This document shows, one piece after another, positions 9,566-18,427 of a stretch of 64,000 bases of DNA. Source of the stretch: GCA-2712985 sp964515905. Its GTDB lineage: Bacteria > Pseudomonadota > Alphaproteobacteria > UBA7887. The DNA is taken from contig CAZEWK010000047.1 of assembly GCA_964515905.1 (NCBI GenBank), forward strand, positions 1 through 64,000, in the 5' to 3' direction. Positions within the stretch are counted from its first letter, which is position 1, and every line of letters starts with the position of its first letter. Both the position numbers and the translations under genes were made by a program. The notes under the pieces are model-generated. The model saw only the letters and a program-made list of their open reading frames with translations, was not told the DNA's origin and did no database searches.

Positions 9566-10741
9566 TCAAAAAAAAGATTTAATGCTCCGAGCTGCTTGAC
9601 GAATCCGTTGCTTATTTTCAACTAGTGCTAATCGCACATATCCATCTCCATATCTACCGAAGCCAAGACCTGGCGATACTGCCACATGAGCTTCTTGCAA
9701 TAGTAATTTAGAAAACTTTAATGATCCCAGATGCTGGAACTGTGATGGTATAGGAGCCCAAACAAACATCGTCGCTTTTGGTGCCGGTATTTCCCATCCA
9801 GCCCCACTAAAACTTTCTATCAGTACGTCCCGTCTTTCACGGTATCGACTTCGAATATCGTTAATACAGCCCTGGGGACCATTCAAAGCTGCAGTTGCCG
9901 CAACTTGGACGGGGGTAAAAGCACCATAGTCAAGGTATGATTTAATTTTAGCTAAGGCACCTATCAATACTTTGCTACCAGCTCCAAAACCAATCCTCCA
10001 TCCTGGCATAGAGTATGTTTTACTTAGCGAACTAAATTCCACCGCAATATCTCGGGCACCTGGAACTTGAAGGATAGAAGGAGGGGGCTCAGATTCAAAA
10101 TATATCTCTGCATAAGCTATATCTGATAAGATGATGATATTATACGTTTTAGCAAGTTTTACCACTTCACTATAGAACCCTATATCAACAACTTCCGATG
10201 TCGGATTATTTGGAAAATTTAAAACTAGCGCTCTAGGCTTAGAAACACTTTTTTCAACTGCTTTTGTGATCTCAGAAATGAGATCGAAGCCTGGCCCGTG
10301 GGGCACATACTGAACATTAGCTCCTGCTATAATAAATCCATAAGGGTGAATTGGATAACTTGGGTTCGGAACTAAAATGACATCTCCCGGTGAAGAAATG
10401 GCCGAAGCCAGATTTGCCAAACCCTCTTTAGATCCAAGAGTAACAATGACTTCTTCTTCAAAATCTAACGCAACATCAAAACGACGCTTATAATAATTCA
10501 CAAAAGCCCGTCTTAAACCCTTAATTCCCTTTGACGTGGAATAGCGATGAGTCCGCGTATCTTGAACGGCTTCTATTAGTTTATCCACTACATGAGGGGG
10601 ACTAGCTGAATCCGGATTTCCCATTCCAAAGTCTATGATATCGTGGCCCTCAGCACGGGCACGAGCTTTCATTTCGTTCACCTCTGAAAAAACATATGGA
10701 GGCAGCCGTTTGATCCGTTCAAATTCGTTTTTCATGAACAA
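9566..10741 (-). CDS. PLP-dependent aminotransferase, AlaC / LL-diaminopimelate aminotransferase type
   Basis: Fold-type I, class I/II aminotransferase (391 residues). The Schiff-base lysine sits in SSLSKTYSMPGWR near residue 235. The cofactor-binding NFPNNPTSE motif is near residue 175, and the C-terminal arginine lies in GDGYVRLALVEN. Annotated members include E. coli AlaC (glutamate-pyruvate aminotransferase) and proteins labelled LL-diaminopimelate aminotransferase; the sequence does not separate these roles. In related genomes it precedes hom, which is missing here. It is followed by a 233-base gap, then glpX on the same strand. The likely start is the ATG at 10741 or the next ATG at 10735. 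Confidence 0.88.
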   Translation of the reverse strand: MFMKNEFERIKRLPPYVFSEVNEMKARARAEGHDIIDFGMGNPDSASPPHVVDKLIEAVQDTRTHRYSTSKGIKGLRRAFVNYYKRRFDVALDFEEEVIVTLGSKEGLANLASAISSPGDVILVPNPSYPIHPYGFIIAGANVQYVPHGPGFDLISEITKAVEKSVSKPRALVLNFPNNPTSEVVDIGFYSEVVKLAKTYNIIILSDIAYAEIYFESEPPPSILQVPGARDIAVEFSSLSKTYSMPGWRIGFGAGSKVLIGALAKIKSYLDYGAFTPVQVAATAALNGPQGCINDIRSRYRERRDVLIESFSGAGWEIPAPKATMFVWAPIPSQFQHLGSLKFSKLLLQEAHVAVSPGLGFGRYGDGYVRLALVENKQRIRQAARSIKSFF

Positions 10742-10793
10742 TATTTCGATATTTAAATGGAGAAGTTAACCAGACATTTCAATTTAATAAAAT

Positions 10794-11885
10794 TCAATTC
10801 TGAGAATGATCAAAATCAATATAAATGTTTGCTCTCCGATTGCCCGCTTCACCCATCGTGGTTGCCTCTGAATAATCAGGCTGCTTATCTGCCATAGCTT
10901 CAAAGAATACTTTATCGCGTGTTACCCCCAACCGAATAATCTCATTTGCAACAACACGAGCACGAGCTAGAGAAGTTTCATAGTTAGCGATTTGGTGACC
11001 AATAACGTCATTTGTCTTTGTTCGACTGCTTGCATGACCCACGACACGAATAATTCCCCCAAACTCTTCCTGTGCCGCAACCACTTGTCGAAGAACCTCC
11101 TTATCCTCCCTCGATAAACGAGAAGAGCCATGATCAAAGAAGATAACAGCCGCATGAATTGCTGCTGAAGACATAGGCGATGCAAAACTATCGCTGTTAC
11201 TATAGTTGGCTGTCCGATCAAATTGGGGACCGCCTGAGATCGTATAATCTTCTAAAGAACCACCCGAGCCGCCAGAAGCTTGGAACATTGCGTAAAAGTG
11301 TTCCTCAACAGTACCCCAATCGGGGATACTCTGTGTTGGTGGCGGCACAATTGGTAGGCCATCCGAATGAGATCCACCGATATGATCGGGTGAGCTGACA
11401 ACGGATTCTGCACCATTTACCTTATTTTCAACGACCAACTCTTTTGTCTCCTCGATTGGACGGGCAAGAAGTTCTGGTTCCCTTCCTTCCAGTTGAGCTG
11501 TTTGTCGAGGTTCTGGCAATGGATCTGTGCTTCTTGGAGCGTTAATACTATCAGTATAATTTGCATTTTCACGATCTGCGATTAACTTTTCGGCTAACAA
11601 TTCTCTCTCTTGAAAGGTAGAGATCGATGGTCTCTCATCTGGCACTTCAGACAAACTTGGAAACGGATCTTCCCTATTTGGCTCAAGGAGAGTCCCTCTT
11701 TTTGAAATCCTAGCCTCAGATTCAGGACCTGAGGTATCTTCCCCCCATATACCATCTTTAACCCAATCGTTAGCAGAGTCCACCCAATCAATTGGATCCA
11801 ACTGCTCCGGCAGGTAAGAACAACTTGCCAAAAGGGTCGCAACTACCAATATCGGTAAGAGGCGCCATTTCTCTAATAAAGCCAT
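10794..11885 (-). CDS. OmpA-domain outer-membrane lipoprotein
   Basis: An N-terminal lipoprotein signal with lipobox LLASC (Cys at about residue 22) is followed by about 200 residues of low-complexity, Pro/Glu/Ser-rich linker and then a C-terminal OmpA-like domain from about residue 245. The domain probably anchors the outer membrane to peptidoglycan. The LSxxRA-like helix is present (LARARVVANEI). In the GHTD motif, where the Asp usually binds diaminopimelate, this protein reads GHAS. The gene is divergent from phaC, sharing a 270-base spacer. No Pal/Tol neighbours are present, so I call it a Pal-like protein of unknown specific role. Confidence 0.8.
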   Translation of the reverse strand: MALLEKWRLLPILVVATLLASCSYLPEQLDPIDWVDSANDWVKDGIWGEDTSGPESEARISKRGTLLEPNREDPFPSLSEVPDERPSISTFQERELLAEKLIADRENANYTDSINAPRSTDPLPEPRQTAQLEGREPELLARPIEETKELVVENKVNGAESVVSSPDHIGGSHSDGLPIVPPPTQSIPDWGTVEEHFYAMFQASGGSGGSLEDYTISGGPQFDRTANYSNSDSFASPMSSAAIHAAVIFFDHGSSRLSREDKEVLRQVVAAQEEFGGIIRVVGHASSRTKTNDVIGHQIANYETSLARARVVANEIIRLGVTRDKVFFEAMADKQPDYSEATTMGEAGNRRANIYIDFDHSQN

Positions 11886-12074
11886 ATCTTACTTTACCCT
11901 ATATTACATATCATCAAGTTCAATACGCCCGTTCAGTCGGAACCACAAGGGTCTCCAAAAAAATACATATGCTAATAATACCTCAAAGATTCTCCGACAT
12001 GATATAAGCAAACTGCCTACGACCCTAAAATATATTTGAAAACTAGGCTACGATAAAAAAATGGCAGATCAACC

Positions 12075-12126
12075 ACCAGCATATACTGGTATTACATAAT
12101 TTTGAATGAAATCAGTTAAGTATAAT
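12075..12126 (+). promoter_or_regulatory. Candidate phaC promoter region (hairpin plus -10 box)
   Basis: A perfect TATAAT hexamer at 12121-12126 lies 31 bases before the phaC ATG. No good -35 is seen at normal spacing, so activator dependence or chance is possible. A small inverted repeat, ACCAG-N6-CTGGT at 12075-12090, sits about 30 bases upstream of the -10. Confidence 0.3.
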
Positions 12127-12157
12127 TTAGAAACTCATATTGGTCACCTAAAGTCTA

Positions 12158-13933
12158 ATGAATAAAGAAGCAAACACCGATTTTGATCCCGCAGAATTTG
12201 GTCGAAATCTGCAAAAAAGCCATCAACTAGTGCAAAAGGTCCTAGAAACAATTTTTCTTCATTCGGGAAACTTTGATATTAAATCTACTAACGAGAGCCT
12301 GGGATTCAGCAAAACAATATCCATGTTTGGTCGCGCTATGATGGAACATCCTGAGTACGCAGTGAATGCTGGGTTGCAATGGTGTCAAGATCAAGCGAGT
12401 CTATGGCGACACTTTTGGAGAACCCCAAATGAGCCCTTTACCAAGACACAAAAATGGGATGGCCGGTTCAAAGATCCCGCCTGGAACAAGGCTGATATCT
12501 TTGATTTATTGAAACAATCCTATCTGCTCACATCAAATTGGATGCAAGATACAGTGGAGCAGTTGCCTGGTCTAGAGGCAAAGACTTCGCAACGAATGAC
12601 TTTTTTTACCCGCCAAATTTCTGACGCTATGTCTCCTACAAATTTTACCCCTACCAACCCCCAAGTCATCAATGAAATAATAGCATCGAGCGGATCTAGC
12701 CTAGTTCGTGGGTTAGAGAATTTTCTCGATGATATCGATAGATCTAAAGGCGCTTTGAAAATCAAGACAGTTGAACCCAATGCCTTTAAAGTCGGCGAGA
12801 GCGTAGCTTCGACCCCAGGGGAAATAATTTATCGGAATGACTTGATGGAGTTAATCCAATACTCTCCGGAAACTGCCACAGTGCACAAGCGACCCCTTCT
12901 TATAATTCCCCCTTGGATCAATAAATTCTATATTTTGGACCTCCAACCTAAAAATTCATTTGTAAAATGGTGTGTGGGGAAAGGCTATACAGTTTTTATG
13001 ATTTCTTGGGTAAACCCTGATAGAAGTCACTCAAAAAAAGAATTCTCAGATTATATGAGACAAGGCCCTCTATCTGCCCTCGATACCATTGAAAGGGCGA
13101 CAGGAGAAAGCGCAGTGGCAGCTGTTTCTCTTTGTCTTGGGGGCACGTTGCTCGCTACCACACTTGGATATTGCGCAGCTGTGGGTGATACGAGAATTAA
13201 ATCCGCCACCTTGATAGCAACCCAGGTAGACTTTTCTGAACCAGGGCAACTGGGCGTGTTTATTGAGGACCAGCAAATTACAGCTCTTGAGAAGCGGATG
13301 AGCAAACATGGTGGCATACTGGATGCCGAGGCGATGGCTAGTGCTTTTAATATGCTACGCGCCAATGAACTAATTTGGTCCTTCGTTGTAAATAATTACC
13401 TCCTGGGGAGGTCCCCCCAATCATTTGACCTGCTCTATTGGAACGCCGATGGAACCAGAATGCCCAGCAGAATGCATACCTTCTATTTACGCAATATGTA
13501 CCTCCAAAATAAATTGTCCCAGCCAAATGCCCTTGAGATGTTGGGTGAAAGAATTAACCTTTCAAAGGTTACAATACCCATTTACCTTGTGGGTAATAAA
13601 GAAGACCATATTGCTCCTTGGAAGTCTGTGTATAAAGGAACGCATTTATTTGGAGGACCGGTGAAGTTCGTTCTTGCGGGATCTGGTCATGTTGCCGGGG
13701 TCACAAATGCCCCACCCAATGCCAAATATGGACATTGGACTAACGATGATTATCAGAAGTCTCCTGAAAACTGGGAGATGAATGCGACTGAACATAAGGA
13801 AAGTTGGTGGGTGGACTGGAGTGACTGGCAATGTAACAACGCCGGGAATAAAATAACCGTGCGTTGGCCAGGAGATGGGCAACTTAAGACCATAGAACCA
13901 GCCCCAGGTTCCTATGTTCGACAAATGTCATAG
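12158..13933 (+). CDS. phaC: Class I poly(3-hydroxyalkanoate) synthase
   Basis: Polymerises 3-hydroxyacyl-CoA into PHA storage granules. At 591 residues it is the size of class I PhaC. The catalytic triad can be read as Cys326 (in SLCLGG), Asp483 (in NKEDHIAPW) and His511 (in GSGHVAG). The nucleophile box is SxCxGG rather than the more usual GxCxGG. The N-terminal helical domain (residues 1-200) is typical of the family. It is followed 32 bases later by an SDR gene that could supply or use 3-hydroxyacyl substrates. No phaA, phaB, phaR or phasin gene is adjacent. Confidence 0.93.
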   Translation: MNKEANTDFDPAEFGRNLQKSHQLVQKVLETIFLHSGNFDIKSTNESLGFSKTISMFGRAMMEHPEYAVNAGLQWCQDQASLWRHFWRTPNEPFTKTQKWDGRFKDPAWNKADIFDLLKQSYLLTSNWMQDTVEQLPGLEAKTSQRMTFFTRQISDAMSPTNFTPTNPQVINEIIASSGSSLVRGLENFLDDIDRSKGALKIKTVEPNAFKVGESVASTPGEIIYRNDLMELIQYSPETATVHKRPLLIIPPWINKFYILDLQPKNSFVKWCVGKGYTVFMISWVNPDRSHSKKEFSDYMRQGPLSALDTIERATGESAVAAVSLCLGGTLLATTLGYCAAVGDTRIKSATLIATQVDFSEPGQLGVFIEDQQITALEKRMSKHGGILDAEAMASAFNMLRANELIWSFVVNNYLLGRSPQSFDLLYWNADGTRMPSRMHTFYLRNMYLQNKLSQPNALEMLGERINLSKVTIPIYLVGNKEDHIAPWKSVYKGTHLFGGPVKFVLAGSGHVAGVTNAPPNAKYGHWTNDDYQKSPENWEMNATEHKESWWVDWSDWQCNNAGNKITVRWPGDGQLKTIEPAPGSYVRQMS

Positions 13934-13965
13934 AGGATAATAATTCGATGGTAAGGCTATCTTAA

Positions 13966-14709
13966 ATGGAAGACGGGCGAAGGAAAATATTAGTGCTGAC
14001 AGGAGCGAGCCGAGGAATAGGGCACGCCACAGTCAAACGGTTTTCAAGTGCCGGATGGCGCGTTATTACCTGCTCCCGACACGCTTTCCCCGAAGACTGT
14101 CCGTGGGAAGCTGGACCCGAGGACCATATGCAAATTGACCTTGCCGATACCGAAGCTTTGCCAAAACAAATAGAGGTCCTTCGTATAAAATTGCAAGGAT
14201 CTGGCCTAAACGCATTAGTAAATAACGCGGCTATTTCGCCGAAAGAGGTCTCTGGTAAAAGGTTAGACTCTATTTCCACAGAAATGGACGATTGGCGCCA
14301 TGTATTTCAAGTTAATTTTTTTTCACCCATAATGCTTGCACGTGGTTTATTTGAAGAACTTTCAAAGACCCGGGGAACAGTAGTTAATGTTACCTCAATT
14401 GCTGGTGGTCGAGTACATCCGTTTGCAGGCACAGCTTACGCGACATCAAAGGCTGCACTTGCGAGCCTCACCAGAGAAATGGCTGCTGACTTTGGTCCCC
14501 ATGGTATTCGTGTTAACGCTATTGCTCCGGGCGAAATTAAAACATCAATATTATCACCAGAAACAGAGAAACAACTTGTGCCAGATATACCCATGAAGCG
14601 CCTCGGAACGCCTGAAGAGGTAGCAAAAACAATATATTTTCTATGTTCCGATCAATCCAGCTACGTTAATGGGGCCGAAATTCATATAAATGGTGGGCAA
14701 CACGCCTAG
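13966..14709 (+). CDS. Short-chain dehydrogenase/reductase (FabG-like)
   Basis: Classical SDR of 247 residues. It shows the TGASRGIG cofactor loop at residues 12-19, NNAA near 85, the catalytic Ser in NVTSIAGG, and YATSK with the Tyr/Lys pair near 158-162; the C-terminal YVNGAEIHINGG is the usual SDR ending. Adjacent to phaC, it may act on 3-oxoacyl- or 3-hydroxyacyl-CoA, but SDR substrate cannot be read from sequence. An AAGG lies about nine bases before the ATG. It is convergent with the oxidoreductase gene downstream. Confidence 0.85.
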   Translation: MEDGRRKILVLTGASRGIGHATVKRFSSAGWRVITCSRHAFPEDCPWEAGPEDHMQIDLADTEALPKQIEVLRIKLQGSGLNALVNNAAISPKEVSGKRLDSISTEMDDWRHVFQVNFFSPIMLARGLFEELSKTRGTVVNVTSIAGGRVHPFAGTAYATSKAALASLTREMAADFGPHGIRVNAIAPGEIKTSILSPETEKQLVPDIPMKRLGTPEEVAKTIYFLCSDQSSYVNGAEIHINGGQHA

Positions 14710-14717
14710 GAAAATTC

Positions 14718-16076
14718 CTATTGCGATTCTTTATTAGGCCGCCCAAATGCTGCCTCCATTTCTCGTCGTATCGTAACGGCAGGATCTTTTTCATCCAGTT
14801 TCACGTCAGCCCAGGTGAGCTTTTCGCCTTCAGCAATGTCGTTTAGAAGCTTAACATTATGCGATAGACCAAGAGGAAGTCCGCCTAATCGCATGGACGC
14901 GTCAGCGGGCATTTGTTTGCCCCACACGCAATAACCTCCCTCGCCATCAAGAATTTCCCCAGCTTTTAACTTACGTTTCGCCGTAGCCACAACATCTGAT
15001 CGAAATCCTGTGGAGCTCCCAGTCGGTTCTCCTCTAAGCGCCGCCGAAGCAACTGAGATACCTAGCTCCAGCCCAATCATGTGGATTGGACGGTATAAGG
15101 CTGCATAACGGTTAGTGGAATCCGGCATCATACGATATTCTTCGAAACAATTTCCCACATATTCTGAGCCTCCTTCAACCACCACAAACGTACCCATTTG
15201 GAGATTATTCTCGACCGGACTGCGATCTCGATTTATCGAGGTTACCACTTCGGTCGCCCCTTTATGGCTGACGGTGCCACCATCGACTTCTGGCTTACAA
15301 ATTTCAGCTAAGTCATATACCGACACCGGGGGAAAATTTAACCCGTCAGGTTGGGGGGTGAGTCCAGTAGCATTGCAAACAGCTGTCATCTCAATACTAG
15401 ATTTAGTTCCATCAATAAAACTATTGAACATTTTTGGATTCATACCTCCCCTCTCTGCCTGTTCGGGAGTAAGCCCAAAATTTGGCCATACTGTCTCTGG
15501 GGTAGACTTATGAAATTCCGGGTGATAACGAGTTCCTTTTCCTGCTGTCACTACTTCAAATCCGGCTGTACGGGCCCAGTCTACATGCTCACAAATTAAT
15601 GCAGGTTGATCTCCATAAGCTAGGCTATATACCAAACCGGCTGCCGAGGCCTTTCGGGCCAGCAACGGACCAGCAATAACATCTGCCTCCACATTAACCA
15701 TAATAACGTGACGACCATAATCGATTGCTCGTAAACAGTGCCGAATGCCTGCGGCGGGATCCCCAGTAGCTTCTATTAAAACCTCTAGCCCGTCTGCTTC
15801 AATAAGTGAATCTGAATCGTCTGTAATAAACGTGGTTTTATTTCGAATAGCTTCAGAAAAAGAACTTGCATCAGTTTGTTCTTTAGGCCATCCCGCCCGG
15901 GTACAAGCATCACGAGCTCGTTCGACATCAAGATCAGCGATTCCTAATACATGAATACCAACTGTCTTTTTAGCTTGAGATAAAAACATCGTTCCAAACT
16001 TGCCGGCACCGACTACACCAACCGAGACTGGATTCCCTGCTTCAGAACGCGCGGCTAAAAGCTTATATAAGTTCAC
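14718..16076 (-). CDS. Homoserine-dehydrogenase-like oxidoreductase with C-terminal SAF domain
   Basis: An N-terminal Rossmann domain (VGAGKFGTMF near residues 22-31) resembles the NAD-binding half of homoserine dehydrogenase or DapB-like reductases. It carries an EATGDPAAG segment, and a C-terminal SAF domain begins near LKAGEILDGEGG. Substrate is unknown. I chose the GTG at 16074-16076 (protein start MNLYKLL) because an AAGGGG box lies six bases upstream; a longer frame from 16112 is open but lacks a site. It follows argC on the same strand by about 45 bases. It is not a replacement for Hom: the catalytic half and ACT domain of true homoserine dehydrogenases are not seen. Confidence 0.75.
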   Translation of the reverse strand: MNLYKLLAARSEAGNPVSVGVVGAGKFGTMFLSQAKKTVGIHVLGIADLDVERARDACTRAGWPKEQTDASSFSEAIRNKTTFITDDSDSLIEADGLEVLIEATGDPAAGIRHCLRAIDYGRHVIMVNVEADVIAGPLLARKASAAGLVYSLAYGDQPALICEHVDWARTAGFEVVTAGKGTRYHPEFHKSTPETVWPNFGLTPEQAERGGMNPKMFNSFIDGTKSSIEMTAVCNATGLTPQPDGLNFPPVSVYDLAEICKPEVDGGTVSHKGATEVVTSINRDRSPVENNLQMGTFVVVEGGSEYVGNCFEEYRMMPDSTNRYAALYRPIHMIGLELGISVASAALRGEPTGSSTGFRSDVVATAKRKLKAGEILDGEGGYCVWGKQMPADASMRLGGLPLGLSHNVKLLNDIAEGEKLTWADVKLDEKDPAVTIRREMEAAFGRPNKESQ

Positions 16077-16121
16077 GTATTTCCCCTTCAGGGTTAGACC
16101 TCTCCCAACCACCTAGCATGC

Positions 16122-17171
16122 TTATGGAAACATCGGCAATTGTTCAAGTCCTGTGGTTTCCGAAAGACCGAACATTAAGTTGAAATTTTGAATTGCTTGC
16201 CCAGAGGCACCTTTTACCAAGTTATCAAGTGCAGATAATATTATCACCTGTCCTTTTACACGATCTTCAAAGATACCGATGGCACATCGGTTGGAACCAC
16301 GGACATGCCGGGTCGCAGGTGACTTACCGGGCGCCATGATATGCACAAAAGGTTCCTTCTTGTATTGCTCGAGCAAAGTATTTCTCAAATCTTCAATTTT
16401 AGCTCCACTGACAAGCCGCACGTAAATTGTGGCGAGGATCCCTCTATTCATGGGCACTAGATGCGGGGTGAAAGTGGCAATAATTTCTCGACCCGCTGCC
16501 AAAGTCAACTCTTGTTCTATCTCAGGTGAGTGTCTATGCCCATCTATTCCATATGCGTGTATTCCTTCGCTTACCTCAGTAAATAGCGTAGACTGTTTGG
16601 CTGCACGCCCTGCACCACTAACACCCGATTTGGCGTCGATGATAATTCCTTCTGGATGGATTTGGCCTCTATTCAACAAAGGGATCAGCGGCAAAAGTGC
16701 GGTGGTCGGATAACAACCAGGGCATGCAGTAATTTGGGATACTTTAATTTCGTCGCGACGCAACTCAGTCAATCCGTACACGGCATTTTTCTGGATTTCT
16801 GGGGCTAAATGGGCACGCCCATACCAATTTGCATACGTATCGACATCGTGCAGCCTAAAATCAGCCGAAAGGTCCACCACTTTAATATCGCTGGGTAAGG
16901 ACTTAACAACCTCCTGGGTAGTCCCATGCGGCAAGCAACAAAAGACGGCCTTCACCCCGCTAAAACTCAAGTTTTGTACTTTCTTAAGTTTTGGAAGATT
17001 AAAGCCAGCCAGTTGCGGGAAAACGTCTCCGACTTCCTCTCCCGCGTGCTGCTCGCCAGAAAGGGCCACTATATCAATATTTTTGTGCCGCACGGCAAAT
17101 CGCAGAAGCTCACCCCCGCTATAACCACTCGCGCCCAGCACAATTACTGGGATCCTAGTTTCCTCGACCAT
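16122..17171 (-). CDS. argC: N-acetyl-gamma-glutamyl-phosphate reductase
   Basis: Third step of arginine synthesis: NADPH-dependent reduction of N-acetylglutamyl phosphate to the semialdehyde. The Rossmann motif GASGYSGGELLR is at residues 13-24, the catalytic cysteine in ACPGCYPTTA near residue 147, and the catalytic histidine region is GIDGHRHSPE. Length (349) is typical of the long ArgC type. The rplM-rpsI-argC order is a hallmark of alphaproteobacteria, though a strong terminator lies between rpsI and argC here, so argC probably has its own promoter or depends on read-through. Confidence 0.94.
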   Translation of the reverse strand: MVEETRIPVIVLGASGYSGGELLRFAVRHKNIDIVALSGEQHAGEEVGDVFPQLAGFNLPKLKKVQNLSFSGVKAVFCCLPHGTTQEVVKSLPSDIKVVDLSADFRLHDVDTYANWYGRAHLAPEIQKNAVYGLTELRRDEIKVSQITACPGCYPTTALLPLIPLLNRGQIHPEGIIIDAKSGVSGAGRAAKQSTLFTEVSEGIHAYGIDGHRHSPEIEQELTLAAGREIIATFTPHLVPMNRGILATIYVRLVSGAKIEDLRNTLLEQYKKEPFVHIMAPGKSPATRHVRGSNRCAIGIFEDRVKGQVIILSALDNLVKGASGQAIQNFNLMFGLSETTGLEQLPMFP

Positions 17172-17228
17172 CGAATATCATCCCTATCCCTTGGGTGAAT
17201 CTGAATATTACTTATAGTCTCCTGAAAT

Positions 17229-17253
17229 AAAAAAGGCGCCCAGCCAGGGCGCC
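17229..17253 (-). terminator. Rho-independent terminator after rpsI
   Basis: Read leftward, a perfect 7-bp GC stem (GGCGCCC / GGGCGCC, 17235-17241 and 17247-17253) with a 5-base loop is followed directly by six T (17229-17234). It begins about 25 bases after the rpsI stop and should end the rplM-rpsI transcript before argC. Confidence 0.9.
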
Positions 17254-17277
17254 CTTAAATGTATGCCTAGAAGCTGG

Positions 17278-17760
17278 TTAGCGTTTTGAAAATTGAAAGC
17301 TTCGTCGAGCCTTCGGTTTTCCATATTTTTTTCGTTCCACAACGCGAGAATCTCTCGTTAGAAATCCACCCTTCTTTAGCACACCACGAAGTGGAGGCTC
17401 AAACTTTACAAGTGCTCTAGATATTCCATGACGCACAGCGCCTGCCTGTCCAGATAATCCCCCACCAGTGACTGTGCACTGCACATCAAATTGCTGCTCC
17501 CTCTCCGCCGCCACGAAAGGTTGGTTTAAAAGCATGCGTAGCACGGGACGAGCAAAATAAGTATCCTGATCACGTCCGTTAACCACTATTTTCCCGGTAC
17601 CCCTTTTTACCCAAACTCGTGCAATTGCATTCTTTCGTTTGCCCGTGGAATAAGATCGACCCAGAGTGTCAACCTTGGGTTCATCCTGACTCACCTCCTC
17701 TGGCGCAGGTGCTGGGGCAAGTTCTTTTAAATCTTCAAGAGTACGTTTTTCTTCAGCCAA
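17278..17760 (-). CDS. rpsI: 30S ribosomal protein S9
   Basis: Small-subunit protein whose C-terminal tail reaches the P-site tRNA. The body shows the family core (TGKRKNAIARVWVKRG, then GLSGQAGAVRHGISRAL), and the tail ends KKYGKPKARRSFQFSKR with the invariant terminal Lys-Arg. At 160 residues it carries a 35-residue acidic, Ala/Pro-rich N-terminal extension, common in alphaproteobacterial S9 proteins. It follows rplM by three bases and is ended by the terminator downstream. Confidence 0.97.
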   Translation of the reverse strand: MAEEKRTLEDLKELAPAPAPEEVSQDEPKVDTLGRSYSTGKRKNAIARVWVKRGTGKIVVNGRDQDTYFARPVLRMLLNQPFVAAEREQQFDVQCTVTGGGLSGQAGAVRHGISRALVKFEPPLRGVLKKGGFLTRDSRVVERKKYGKPKARRSFQFSKR

Positions 17761-17763
17761 AAG

Positions 17764-18234
17764 TTAAGAATCCCTTATATTTTTTCTGTTCATTGCTCTC
17801 AAATCAAGCAGCTCTGGACTTTGCCCCACATGTGGATGCTCATTTCCTCTATATACATGTAATTTACGGATCTGGGCACGTGCTAAAGGCCCACGGCTTA
17901 ACATCCGTTCCACAGCACGCTCGATTACCTGCTCCGGTCGAGACCCAGCCAACATTTCACCGTACTGTTTGCTCTTAATACCCCCGGGGTACCCCGTATG
18001 CCAATAATGTGTTTTCCCCTCAAGCTTATTACCGGTAAGAGCCACCTTGTCCGCATTAATCACAACAACATGGTCTCCGCAGTCTATGTGCGGTGTATAA
18101 CTGGGTTTGTGCTTTCCCCGCAGTCGAACGGCCACCAAAGTAGCCAAACGACCCAGCACTGCTCCATCGGCATCTATAAGATACCATTTGTGTTCGACCT
18201 CAGACGGGGTCGCAGAATATGTACGCATAGCCAA
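17764..18234 (-). CDS. rplM: 50S ribosomal protein L13
   Basis: Early-assembly large-subunit protein. Conserved segments include WYLIDADGAVLGRLAT near residues 17-32, YTPHIDCGDHVVVINA, and VERMLSRGPLARAQIRKLHVYRGNEHPH near the C-terminus. Length (156) matches the family. It is the first gene of the rplM-rpsI operon, with a promoter just upstream (18256-18283). Confidence 0.97.
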   Translation of the reverse strand: MAMRTYSATPSEVEHKWYLIDADGAVLGRLATLVAVRLRGKHKPSYTPHIDCGDHVVVINADKVALTGNKLEGKTHYWHTGYPGGIKSKQYGEMLAGSRPEQVIERAVERMLSRGPLARAQIRKLHVYRGNEHPHVGQSPELLDLRAMNRKNIRDS

Positions 18235-18255
18235 CTATCCTATGGGAAGGCGCGC

Positions 18256-18283
18256 AGTATGCCAATAGGAAGGCACCTGTCAA
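18256..18283 (-). promoter_or_regulatory. Sigma-70-type promoter of rplM-rpsI
   Basis: Read leftward: a perfect TTGACA -35 (18278-18283), a 16-base spacer, and a CATACT -10 (18256-18261), about 22 bases before the rplM start codon. A perfect -35 with a short leader suits a highly expressed ribosomal operon. Confidence 0.55.
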
Positions 18284-18377
18284 CTAGGTAAAATACAATT
18301 ATTGCCAATATTTATCGAGATCAAAGTGATTTATCGCCCTTTTTACTTATCCAAAACCTAGGCAACCAGAACTAGAC

Positions 18378-18386
18378 TGGTATAAT
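18378..18386 (+). promoter_or_regulatory. Extended -10 promoter of the crotonase gene
   Basis: TGG followed by a perfect TATAAT (18381-18386) forms an extended -10 (TGnTATAAT), about 42 bases before the ATG at 18428. No clear -35 is present, which extended -10 promoters can do without. A strong GAGGAGG ribosome-binding site lies just before the start codon. Confidence 0.5.
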
Positions 18387-18427
18387 AAGGTCACCGGGAT
18401 ATATATACCAGCCCCGAGGAGGCCGAT

